Below are positions 52,157 through 61,200 of a stretch of 64,000 bases of DNA, piece after piece. Source of the stretch: Rarobacter incanus (GTDB lineage Bacteria > Actinomycetota > Actinomycetes > Actinomycetales > Cellulomonadaceae); NCBI RefSeq assembly GCF_006715765.1, contig NZ_VFNV01000001.1, positions 1,736,001 to 1,800,000 of the forward strand. Direction: 5' to 3'. Position numbers and translations under genes: made by a program. Positions within the stretch are counted from its first letter, which is position 1. Each line of letters opens with the position of its first letter. The notes beneath the pieces were generated by a model. That model made no database searches. It saw only the letters and a list, made by a program, of their open reading frames with translations, and was not told where the DNA came from.

Positions 52157-52773
52157 TCAGCCAAATTGAGCGCTGATCCCGTGCACCGCCAGCTCCACGC
52201 CGATCGCGAGGATCAAGAACCCCATCACGCGAACTAGCGCGCCCACCCCCGTCGGCCCGAGTCGGCGAATCCACGCGGTGGCGAACCGCAGGCTGAGGGC
52301 GATGATGAGCCCCATCAGGGCGCTGGCTGCGATGACGCCGATGCGGGCCTGGGCCCGGGGTGTCGCGCGGAGATGGCAATCACGACGCCGATAGCGCCCG
52401 GACCCGCGATCAGCGGCAGTGCCATCGGCGAGAAGGAGATGTCGGCCTTGGTGCGGGCGTGTTCGCGCTCGGCGGGGGTGGCGCGGTCCCTCGGCGTCAT
52501 CAATTGGAACCCGGAGTGCATCACGACAATCCCGCCGGCGATCTGCAGGGCCCCCGGGGAAATGCCAAAGGCAGATAGGACGAGCGACCCCGCCGCACCG
52601 AAAACCATCAGAATCCCGGCGACCCACATGCCCGTTCGCCACGCCTGACGGTGGACGTCCGCGGTGGGCATCGACGCGCTCAGGCCGGCGTGGGCGGCGA
52701 CAGCGCCGATTGGATTCGTTATCGGTACCAATGCCGCGAGCGTTGCGACAAAGGCCGTTGTGAGTGCCTCCAT
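52157..52773 (-). pseudogene. MarC-family membrane protein gene with frameshift
   Basis: A MarC-type (UPF0056) integral membrane protein of about 205 residues split between two frames. The first part runs from the ATG at 52773 ('MEALTTAFVATLAALVPITNP') through 'LPLIAGPGAIGVVIAIS'. The second part continues in the other frame with 'RIGVIAASALMGLIIALSLR' to the natural end. The break is in a GGGCCCGGGG run at 52351-52360 and is explained by one missing base. Everything else is family-like, so this may be a fresh mutation or an assembly error. MarC proteins are multi-helix membrane proteins of unknown function. Confidence 0.85.
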
Positions 52774-52920
52774 GCGGACCACCCTAGCGAAGCCGCGTCC
52801 CACGGGCTGGGCCGGGGGCCACGCGGGTGGGGACTTGCGGCCGCCGCCCGGCGAGCGGCCGCCGGGCGCCAACCGGTGCGTTTGCGGCGCACACACAGAA
52901 CGTCACCGTAGGCTTAGGGC

Positions 52921-53727
52921 ATGGGTACGGCACTTATCACGGGAGCAAGTTCGGGCCTGGGCGCGGAATTTGCGTGGCAATTGGCAACGGCCAAACACGA
53001 CTTGGTGCTGGTGGCACGCAACCAGGAGCGCCTGGACGTGCTGGCGGAACACTTGCGCCAGGTAGCTGGCGTGGGCGTCGAGGTGCTGCCCGCGGACCTT
53101 TCCAAGGCGGGGGGCCGCGCCGCAGTGGTCGAACGGCTGCAAGTGGGGGCGTTGCGCGACGGCGAGGTGCCGGTGCGTCCCGCGCCGGGCGAACCGGCAC
53201 CCATCGGCCTGCTGGTCAACAACGCAGGCTACGCCCTGCATCATTCATTCGTCGCCGATCCCGTCGATGACGAAGTCGACGCGCTCAACGTCATGGTCAC
53301 GGCGGTCCTGGAGCTGTCTCACGCCGCTGCCACCCAAATGATTTCGCGCGGGCGCGGGTCGATCTTGAACGTGTCGTCGGTCGCCTCCTACATGGCGGCT
53401 TCGACGTATTCGGCGCATAAGGCCTGGGTGCGGGTATTCACCGAGGGTCTGGCCGTCGAACTGCGGGACACCGGGGTGTCTGCGACCGCCCTCTTGCCGG
53501 GGCTGACCCGCACGGAATTCCATGAGCGGGCCGGCATAGACGATGATTTCCCGGGCATCGCTTGGCTGCGCGCCGACACGGTCGTCGCCAGCGCGCTTGA
53601 CGCCGCCCGCCGCGGCCAGACGCTGGTGACCCCGTCGCTGCGCTACGGCGCGGCGTCCGGCCTGCTGCGGCTTGCTCCGCGTTGGTTGGTGCGCGCGTTC
53701 GGGCACACCGGCGCGCGCGGCGACTGA
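52921..53727 (+). CDS. Short-chain dehydrogenase/reductase
   Basis: A 268-residue NAD(P)-dependent oxidoreductase of the classical SDR family. The cofactor motif is TGASSGLG, NNAG is in 'LLVNNAGYALH', the catalytic Ser is in 'ILNVSSVASYM' and the YxxxK pair is in 'TYSAHKAWV' (Tyr, then Lys four residues on). An extra loop of about 20 residues before NNAG ('VPVRPAPGEPAPIG') is unusual. The substrate cannot be inferred. It is close to pyrE (56 bases) and on the same strand, so the two may be transcribed together. Confidence 0.9.
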   Translation: MGTALITGASSGLGAEFAWQLATAKHDLVLVARNQERLDVLAEHLRQVAGVGVEVLPADLSKAGGRAAVVERLQVGALRDGEVPVRPAPGEPAPIGLLVNNAGYALHHSFVADPVDDEVDALNVMVTAVLELSHAAATQMISRGRGSILNVSSVASYMAASTYSAHKAWVRVFTEGLAVELRDTGVSATALLPGLTRTEFHERAGIDDDFPGIAWLRADTVVASALDAARRGQTLVTPSLRYGAASGLLRLAPRWLVRAFGHTGARGD

Positions 53728-53783
53728 CAAAGGCGGCGGGAGCGCGAACGCAGGGCGGGGCGGCGACCCGATACGCTAGAGCA

Positions 53784-54359
53784 ATGAGCAACGAGACTTT
53801 TTCGCCCACCCCGCGCGAGCAACTGCGCGACCTGATCCGCGAACTAGCAGTCGTCCACGGCAAGGTCACGCTGGCTTCGGGTAAGGAAGCCGACTACTAC
53901 GTCGATTTGCGACGAGTCACCCTCCACCACCTCGCCGCCCCCCTGGTGGGGCACGTCCTGTTGGACCACCTAGAGGAGTCGGGGTATTCCACGGACGACG
54001 TGGATGCGGTGGGCGGCCTGACGATGGGGGCAGACCCTGTAGCTCTAGCCCTGCTGCACGCCGCCGCGTCCCGCGGCCAGGATCTGGACGCCTTCGTGGT
54101 CCGCAAGGAGGGCAAGGCGCACGGCCTGCAAAAGCGGATCGAGGGCCCCGACGTTGCGGGCAAGCGCGTCATCGCGGTCGAGGACACATCCACGACCGGA
54201 GGATCGGTCCTCACCGCCGTCGAAGCCCTGCGGGAGGCGGGCGCGAACGTGGTCGCCGTGGCCGTGATCGTCGATCGCGACACCGGTGCGCGCGAGAAGA
54301 TTGAGGCCGAAGGGCTGGAATACCTGTACCTATACGGGCTGGACGACCTGGGTCTTTGA
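53784..54359 (+). CDS. pyrE: Orotate phosphoribosyltransferase
   Basis: A 191-residue enzyme that joins orotate to PRPP to give OMP in pyrimidine synthesis. The PRPP-binding motif is 'VIAVEDTSTTGGSVLTAVE', preceded by 'RKEGKAHGLQKRIEG', the flexible catalytic loop. The N-terminal 'VTLASGKEADYYVDLRRVTL' is the orotate-side signature. The ATG at 53784 is chosen; the longer frame back into the SDR gene would add an unlikely 34-residue basic segment. This is typical actinobacterial length. Confidence 0.95.
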   Translation: MSNETFSPTPREQLRDLIRELAVVHGKVTLASGKEADYYVDLRRVTLHHLAAPLVGHVLLDHLEESGYSTDDVDAVGGLTMGADPVALALLHAAASRGQDLDAFVVRKEGKAHGLQKRIEGPDVAGKRVIAVEDTSTTGGSVLTAVEALREAGANVVAVAVIVDRDTGAREKIEAEGLEYLYLYGLDDLGL

Positions 54360-54648
54360 CCCGCGGCGGGAACCGACGTGGACGCCATGTTCATTGGCGT
54401 GAGATGGATGCGGCAAGAATCGCCGTGAGCCAGCACGGGACGTTGGCGGGAGCGTGTTATTGCGACAGGCATGGTCGAATCGGCCACCCTCGCTGGCCTT
54501 GGTATGCTGTGTCCGATCTTAGGGCAATGTAAGAGACTACAGCGTCCAAAGATTCGGAGAAGCCTTGGCATTGGCGTCACGCTCTCGGGACCACGCTCCT
54601 GGTGGCGGCGCCTGCGATGCCGGCGTCGGACTCGTTCTAGGGGGACGT

Positions 54649-55371
54649 GTGGATAAGGCCATTTGCGCGCTTTGCGATGTGAGAGTCCGGCTCGGAGGCT
54701 TCGAGTTTGGGCCGATCACCCACACGTTGTCGCGAGGGGTGACCTCACTCCTGGGCGCTAACGGTGCCGGCAAGACGACCCTGATGCAAACCATCGTCGG
54801 GTCGCGTAAACCCAGCGGCGGTTCCATCAGCGTGGGTGGGGACACGAAGGCCACCGTAGGTTTTTTGCCGCAGGACTTTGCGGCACCCGGGCACGTTCGC
54901 GTCACCGACTACCTGCGCTTCATCGCGTGGGCGCGATCTAGCCGAAAGTCGGCGATATCTGCGAACCGCGTAGCGGAAGCACTGGAACGGGTCAACCTCG
55001 CCGACAAGGCACACGAACGCATCGCGCACCTATCGGGCGGTATGGTGCGCCGCGTGGGCATCGCGCAGGCGCTGCTGACCAATAGCGACGTGGTGATCCT
55101 GGACGAACCGACGGTCGGCTTGGACCCGATCAATCGCGCCGAAGTGCGCGCCCTGATCCACGAGATTGGCGCAGACTCCGCCGTCCTGGTGTCCACGCAC
55201 CTGTCCGAGGACATTGCTGACTTCAATGCGGGCGTCCTGGTCCTTGACGAAGGGCGCGTGCTCTTCGACGGCACCGTCGCCGGGCTGGTGGCTACGTCAG
55301 GAGCGCAGGCCGTCTCAGGGCCAGGCGTTGAACACGCATTCGTGGAACTCGTCCAAGGCCAACGCAAGTAG
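54649..55371 (+). CDS. ABC transporter ATPase
   Basis: A 240-residue ATPase of the ABC-2/antibiotic-exporter class. Walker A is GANGAGKTT, the Q-loop region 'VGFLPQDF', the signature LSGGMVRRVG, Walker B VVILDEPTVGLDP and the switch 'STHLSED'. I start at GTG 54649, four bases after AGGGGG; a TTG 28 codons earlier is possible. The 289-base gap upstream has only a small hairpin (ACGCCA-TGGCGT, 54382-54400) and no gene. It leads a three-gene unit with two membrane proteins. Confidence 0.88.
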   Translation: MDKAICALCDVRVRLGGFEFGPITHTLSRGVTSLLGANGAGKTTLMQTIVGSRKPSGGSISVGGDTKATVGFLPQDFAAPGHVRVTDYLRFIAWARSSRKSAISANRVAEALERVNLADKAHERIAHLSGGMVRRVGIAQALLTNSDVVILDEPTVGLDPINRAEVRALIHEIGADSAVLVSTHLSEDIADFNAGVLVLDEGRVLFDGTVAGLVATSGAQAVSGPGVEHAFVELVQGQRK

Positions 55372-55441
55372 GGCTCACCACCCAGTGGTCGCCCCGCCGC
55401 GGCCACGCGGCGGAACAACTGTGGAAGCGAGCAGAATCTTC

Positions 55442-56716
55442 ATGAATTACCGCCAATTGGTGGCCTACTTTGTGCGCTACGGATTGATCCTCTGGTTGAT
55501 CCCCATTCAACTGGGTGTCTCCCTCATCGTGGCCCTGCAACGCGGAGCGCAATGGCGCGGAGACGTCATCTGGACACTCGACTGGCTGGGTGTGGCGCTC
55601 ACTGTCATCGCGCCCTTGGTCGCGGGGTTTGCCGCGGTCGATGCGGCGCGACTCCTGGGCAAAGTGTCCTACCTGGAAGATAACCGGATCAGCCGAACTC
55701 CGCACATCGCGCTGGTGTGGGCATACGGGATTGCCGTCACGGCGGTACAGGTGCTGACGCTGGTCATCGCTCTTATCGTGTCCCAGCCAAGTTCTGTGCC
55801 GGCCAGTGCCCTGCTCGTCGCACTGAACCAATCACTTGTCCTTATCGTGATGGTCGGTCTGGGATCCCTGGCCGGTCGCCTGGGCGGGAGCGTCTTCGGT
55901 GGGATCCTTGCCGTTCTTGCCGGTGCGGTGGTCATGTTTGCGTTCGGCTATTCGGATACCTACCTGTCGCCATTCGACTACGGTGGCGCGACCGTGCCCC
56001 GCATCGGCTATATCTACAACACGACCGCCCTCCTAGCGCAAACAGCCATGCTCGCCTTGTTGACGGTCGCTTTGTCCATGACAAGGCTCACGAACCGTGG
56101 CCCCCGGCGCGCGCTTCGGCTCGCGGACGCCGGCGGCATTGCGGGCATCCTGGTGGCCGTGATGGTGATTGTTCTTGTGGCCCCGGCCCAACGCCTGAGC
56201 CCGTCTGACGAGCGCCCGACCACCTGCGGGGCGGCTGCCACCATACCCACCTGCTTCTACCCGGAGCATCGCCGGGTGGCGAGCGCCTATACCGAACAAT
56301 TCTGGGTGCTGGCGACAGCGGCAATGGACAAGGGGTATCCCGCGTTCTTGCCCACGCAGGTCGTTGAAGCGAGTCAGACATACCACCCGCGCACGCAGGA
56401 CCCGAGCGTCGGGGAGTTCATCGTGTCGTCAGCAGGGCTGGCTGGCGAAACCCCAACGTTGTGGGAGATTGCGCTGGGTATTCTGGAACCGGGCCATTGC
56501 GCGCAACTGCAAACCGATATTGCGCCGTCACAGCGTTACGCGGATGACCTCAACTCGTTGATCGGAACCTGGCTCCACCTGGTCGATCCGTCCGCGGCGG
56601 AGATGGCAGGGCTTGTGGGTATAAAACTCCTCAGCCCCGAGGAGGTCGCCGACCTGGTCGAGGCGTTCCGCACTTGCAACTACCCCTACTTCACGGTTGA
56701 GCCGGCTGGGCAATGA
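55442..56716 (+). CDS. Membrane component with cysteine-containing outer domain
   Basis: A 424-residue protein with seven hydrophobic helices in residues 10-255, followed by a hydrophilic domain of about 165 residues. That domain has cysteines in 'PTTCGAAATIPTCFYPEHRR', 'PGHCAQL' and 'FRTCNYPYF' and probably lies outside the membrane. Related actinobacterial ABC-2-like permeases carry a similar Cys-x-x-Pro outer segment, but I know no function for it. The ATG at 55442 is used; a GTG seven codons earlier is possible. It follows the ATPase gene by 70 bases and overlaps the next gene (ATGA). It may be a dedicated exporter or an immunity-type pump. Confidence 0.75.
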   Translation: MNYRQLVAYFVRYGLILWLIPIQLGVSLIVALQRGAQWRGDVIWTLDWLGVALTVIAPLVAGFAAVDAARLLGKVSYLEDNRISRTPHIALVWAYGIAVTAVQVLTLVIALIVSQPSSVPASALLVALNQSLVLIVMVGLGSLAGRLGGSVFGGILAVLAGAVVMFAFGYSDTYLSPFDYGGATVPRIGYIYNTTALLAQTAMLALLTVALSMTRLTNRGPRRALRLADAGGIAGILVAVMVIVLVAPAQRLSPSDERPTTCGAAATIPTCFYPEHRRVASAYTEQFWVLATAAMDKGYPAFLPTQVVEASQTYHPRTQDPSVGEFIVSSAGLAGETPTLWEIALGILEPGHCAQLQTDIAPSQRYADDLNSLIGTWLHLVDPSAAEMAGLVGIKLLSPEEVADLVEAFRTCNYPYFTVEPAGQ

Positions 56717-57318
56717 CGTTCCGAACCATCCTCGCGGCGACGGGATTCCGGCGAACGCTGCCCCTCTTCATCGCGGCCGCGGCGGTCGGGATAGCAGCGC
56801 CCGACGGCACGATTGACCGGCTCGGCCCGATCGTGCTCCAACCCGCCGTGCCCGTCGTTACGTTCGTGCCGGTGCTCGTGGGGTTCGCGTTCGGCATCCT
56901 GAACGATGCGTGGCCGGTGGCGGTCATCGCTCGCAATCGTCGGCTTATTGCGAGCCGGGCGGTCTCACTGGCTATGGCGACCCTGCTCGCCATTCTTGTC
57001 GTCGTCGTGATCGCATCCGTCTCGAATGTGGCGACTGCCGCGACCTTGATCCGCAACGTTCTGTGGGTTGCCGGTCTGGCGCTTGCCGTGGGATCTCTGT
57101 GGGGTGCTACGTATGCGTGGCTTCCCGGCGTCGTGTTTTACCTCGCCGCGATCGTGTGGGGCCCAAGCGACAGCGCGCTGTCGCCGTACGCGTTGCTCCT
57201 CGCGCCCGTCGATCAGGCGACCGATATCGTGGTGCCTGCCTGCGTGGCCGCGGCAGCCCTCGTCATCGGCGTGACGAACCCGCGCAATCTGGGTTGGCTG
57301 CCGAGGGTCTCGCCGTAG
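56713..57318 (+). CDS. Membrane protein of the same ABC unit
   Basis: A 201-residue protein with about six helices and short loops, starting in an ATGA overlap with the previous gene. It has no recognised domain. Topology (pairs of helices, no large outer domain) suits the second half of an ABC-2 permease, so the complex could be one ATPase dimer with two unlike membrane proteins (inference). The C-terminus 'VTNPRNLGWLPRVSP' is cytoplasmic by the positive-inside rule. It converges with the HAD phosphatase gene. Confidence 0.7.
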   Translation: MTFRTILAATGFRRTLPLFIAAAAVGIAAPDGTIDRLGPIVLQPAVPVVTFVPVLVGFAFGILNDAWPVAVIARNRRLIASRAVSLAMATLLAILVVVVIASVSNVATAATLIRNVLWVAGLALAVGSLWGATYAWLPGVVFYLAAIVWGPSDSALSPYALLLAPVDQATDIVVPACVAAAALVIGVTNPRNLGWLPRVSP

Positions 57319-57331
57319 CCCGGCGCCCGGC

Positions 57332-58105
57332 TCAGATCAGCTCGATGAGCGATTCGATTGAGGGATAGACCTGGCTCGGCCGGAATGGGTATTTTTCGAT
57401 GTCCGATTCCTTGGTCGAACCGCTGAGCACCAAGAAAGTCCGCAGGCCCGCCTCGATTCCGGCGACGACGTCGGTGTCCATGCGGTCGCCGACCATGGCT
57501 GTGACCTCGGAGTGGGCGTCGATTCGGTTGAGTGCGGAGCGGAACATCATGGGGTTTGGCTTGCCGACAAAATAGGGCTTTCGCCCGGTCGCCGCCGTGA
57601 TCATCGCGGCGACCGCGCCCGTCGCGGGCAGCGGCCCCTGCGGGCTGGGACCGGTCGTGTCGGGGTTGGTGGCGATGAAGCGCGCACCTCCCAGGATCGC
57701 CTGCACGGCCTTTGCAATGGCCTCGAAGGAATAGGTGCGCGTCTCGCCCAGCACCACGAAGTCCGGCTTCGTTTCGGTCATGATGTAGCCGGCCTCGTAC
57801 AGGGCGGTGGTGAGTCCCGCCTCCCCGATGACATAGGCGCTTCCCCCGGGCGCCTGGGTCGCAAGGAACTTGGCGGTGGCCAGCGCCGACGTCCAAATCG
57901 AGGCCTCGGGGACCTCAATGCCGGAGGCCGACAGGCGCGCCGCCAGGTCGCGTGGGGTGAAGATCGAATTGTTGGTGAGGACGAGGAAGGGGCGTTCCTT
58001 TTCCCGTAACCGGCCGATGAAATCGGCGGCGCCGGGCAGCGCCTTGTTTTCGTGGACCAGGACACCGTCCATGTCGGTCAGCCAGGATTCGATCGAATGT
58101 GTCAT
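57332..58105 (-). CDS. HAD-IIA family phosphatase (NagD-like)
   Basis: A 257-residue hydrolase of the HAD superfamily, subclass IIA. Motif I is 'LTDMDGVLVHENK' (nucleophile Asp and acid Asp), motif II 'LVLTNNS', motif III Lys in 'GKPNPMMF' and motif IV 'MVGDRMDTDVVAGIEAG'. The large cap inserted between II and III is the NagD/PGP type, and the family removes phosphate from nucleotides or sugar phosphates. The ATG at 58105 follows AAGAAGGACTT. It is a single gene between convergent neighbours. Confidence 0.92.
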   Translation of the reverse strand: MTHSIESWLTDMDGVLVHENKALPGAADFIGRLREKERPFLVLTNNSIFTPRDLAARLSASGIEVPEASIWTSALATAKFLATQAPGGSAYVIGEAGLTTALYEAGYIMTETKPDFVVLGETRTYSFEAIAKAVQAILGGARFIATNPDTTGPSPQGPLPATGAVAAMITAATGRKPYFVGKPNPMMFRSALNRIDAHSEVTAMVGDRMDTDVVAGIEAGLRTFLVLSGSTKESDIEKYPFRPSQVYPSIESLIELI

Positions 58106-58201
58106 AAGTCCTTCTTGCGGCGAAACGGTTTGCTGCGATCAGCGTAGAGCGCACGGAACAATTCTAGGTGGCGAACCGGTGAACGTCGCGCGCGCATGAG
58201 T

Positions 58202-58242
58202 GGGGCGCTGGGCGGGAAACCACCATTCCCGCCCAGCGCCCC
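58202..58242 (-). terminator. Hairpin after the GH92 gene
   Basis: A perfect 16-base GC stem (58202-58217 with 58227-58242) and a nine-base loop lie 26 bases after the stop of the giant mannosidase gene. No T tract on the minus strand. Confidence 0.8.
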
Positions 58243-58267
58243 CGGAAAAAGCCTCAGGGATGCGGGG

Positions 58268-61200
58268 TTACCGCGTTGCCTTCAGCTTGATCGTCTTGGA
58301 GGTCTTTGCCTTGCTCGCACCCTTGTACTTCGGGACGAACTTGGCACGGACCTTGAGAGACGAACCCTTGGCGAACCGCGCTGGCACGGTCACGGTGTAC
58401 TTACCGTTCCGCTTGCGCAGGGCCGGAGTCTTGATCGTCTTGACGACCTTCTTGCCCACGTACACCTTGACCTTTCCGCCTGCAATGCGCCCGCTATTGA
58501 GCTTCTTGGACGCCTTGACGGTCACGCGGAATGAGCGGCCCGGGGTGTAACGCTTGCCCTGCACCTTGATCTTCTTGATCGAAGATTTCTTGACGGTGAA
58601 CGTGGAAGACGCGGTCGAAACTGCGGCGGCGGTCGTGTCGGTTTGGTCCATGCTCGCAACCACCTTGTACTTCCCGACCCACAGCTTCGTGGACAGCTTC
58701 ACCGTGGCTTTGCCGCCCACGATCGGTGCGACGCCGACGATCTTGCTTCCGGCCTTGAACGTGACCGAACCCGTCTGCGCGCCCCGAACCGTCACGGATA
58801 CCGACGCGGGCTTGGTCGACTTGTACAGTTGGCTCGACTTGGTGAACTGGGGCTTGCCCAGTGTTACCTTCGCCGCGCCATCGGGAGCCTGCGTCACTTC
58901 CACGGCTGCCGGCTGCGATGAGGCAGGGGCGTAGTACTGATCGCCGCTGTATTTCGCGGTGAACGAGTGCGCACCAGCGCTCAGCCCGGCTTGCTTGATC
59001 GTCGCCGCGCCCCCAGCGATCGCCGCGGTTCCCAGCGACCTGGTTCCATCGAAGAACTCGACGGTCCCGGTAGCGTTGTCGGCCAGCGTTGCGGTCAGAT
59101 CAAGCGAACCGGCCGTCGTGATCGCGCTCGCGGAGCTTGTGAGCGTGACGGAAGTGGTGGAGGCCACTACCGCGACGGCGACCGCGTCGGATTCGGCAGC
59201 GCCGAACCGTTCATCCCCGGCAAACTTCGCCGTGAACGAGTGGTCCCCCGCGGTCAGTGCGCCGACCGTCAAGTTCGCCGTCCCGTTCACGATGCTGGCA
59301 GTGCCCAAGCTTTCGCTTCCGTCGAAGAACTCGACGTCGCCGGTGGCACCGGCGGGCACCGTCGCCGTGAGGTGGCTTTCGGCGATTGCCGCCCGCCCCT
59401 CGACATCTGAAGCGAGCGAGAGCGTCGCTGCTACCTTGCTTACCTGCACCTCTACCGCATCCGAGGTGCTGGCCTTGTAGGTCGCGTCGCCAGCGTAGAC
59501 CGCGGTCAGCATCCGCTTCCCGGCGGCCAGCCCCGTCACGTTGAGCGCGGCGGTTGCGGTGTCCTCGTCGATTGCCTGCGAACCCAGCAATGAATCCCCG
59601 TCGAAGAATTCGACGCTGCCGGTCGCGCCATCCGTCACCGTTGCGGTGAGGACAACGGTCCCCAGCGTGTCGGTGGTGGTCGGCGCTGCGCTCAGTTCGG
59701 TCGCGGACGCTGCCTTGTCTACGGTCACCACCTTGGCCGGCGAGGTTGCACCGCGGTAGCTCTCGTTCTCCACAAACCGCGCCGAGAACGAGTGCTCCCC
59801 AACCGATAGGCCGGGTCCCGCCTCGAATGAGGCGACGCCGCTGGTGGCACTAGCCGACCCGATCTTGGTGTCTGCATCGTAGAACTCGACCGTGCCCGTG
59901 GAGGGACCGGTCAAATTCGCCGTCAGCGTCACGGTCTCAAGAACGGTGGCGTCCGTTGCGCTCGTCGTGATTTCCACGGACGAGGCCGCCAACTCCGAGA
60001 TGATAGTCACGGTGTTCGAATCGGCGCCGCCGAGCGCGGAGTCCCCGGAGTACACCGCCTTGATGACGTGTGAACCCACCGGCAGCCCGCTCAGGGGCAA
60101 GGTCGCCTTATCGTTGCTGATCTGGACCTTCCCCAGGGAGTCGCTTCCCGCGAAGAACTCCACGGTTCCGGTTGCGCCTGCCGTCAGCGTCGCCGTCAGC
60201 GTCGGCCCGGACACCGGCGTTGCCGTTGCCGCACTCGCTGTCAGGCTCACGGTCGCCGCCACCGAGGTGATGGCGATGGATACCGTGGTGGTTGCTCCCT
60301 TGTAGGTCGCGTCGCCGGAATACGTTGCCTTGTACTCCTTGGACGCGCTGGTTGCGGGCGCGGTCACCGATATCGAGGCGACGCCACCGCTGACGGTGGC
60401 CGTGCCGAGGGAGGTGGAGCCGTCGAAGAATTCGACGGTTCCCGTGGCCCCGGTGCTCACGGTTGCCTGCAGCGTGAAAGTGCTTCCAACCAGGGGCGAC
60501 CCCGGCGTGGAATTGACGACGACGGTGGCGTCCGCCTTGTCGACGGTCACCACCGCGGGTGCGGACGTGGAGCCGTTGTACTTGGCATCGCCGGCGTACT
60601 TCGCGGTGACGCTGTGCGTCCCAGCGGCGAGCGGGCCCGCGGCGAGCGTCGCCTTGCCGTTGGAAACCGTTGCCGTGCCGAGCGAGGTGGGGCCGTCGAA
60701 GAATTCGACGGTTCCCGTTGCGTCGTTCGGGACCGTTGCCGTGATGCTTGCGGTGGTGGTCGTCGTCGGGTTGGTTGCCGGCCCCGCAACTGTGACCGTG
60801 GAGTCCACCTTGGCGCTCACCGTGACTTGACGCGATGTTACGACCGTGTGCACGCCGTCGTCGATGCTCACGGTAACCGTGTAGGTTCCCGCCTTTGCGA
60901 AGACGTGGGTTCCTGCGACCTTCCCGTCGGCTACTTGCCCACCGGTGACAGGCGAATCGTCTCCCCAGTTGATCGTTGCCGAGTAGGCGTTGGAGGCAGT
61001 ATCGCCGCCCGCAAACTCCGCCAGATCAACGGTGGTCGCAGAACCCGCGTATGCCGCCGATACCGGCTCCGCCGACGGTTCAGCGGTCAAAGCCGCCGGC
61101 GCCGTCCGCGTGCCATCACTCGCTACAGCGAACAGGTGCAACTGCGCCTTCGACGTGTCAGGCTTGGCCGACATGGTCAGCCATAGCGGCGAGCCGTGGC

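Noticed and set aside
54360-54648. tRNA or small RNA between pyrE and the ABC unit
   Set aside because: Only one six-base hairpin is visible; no cloverleaf or conserved TPsiC-like sequence was found.
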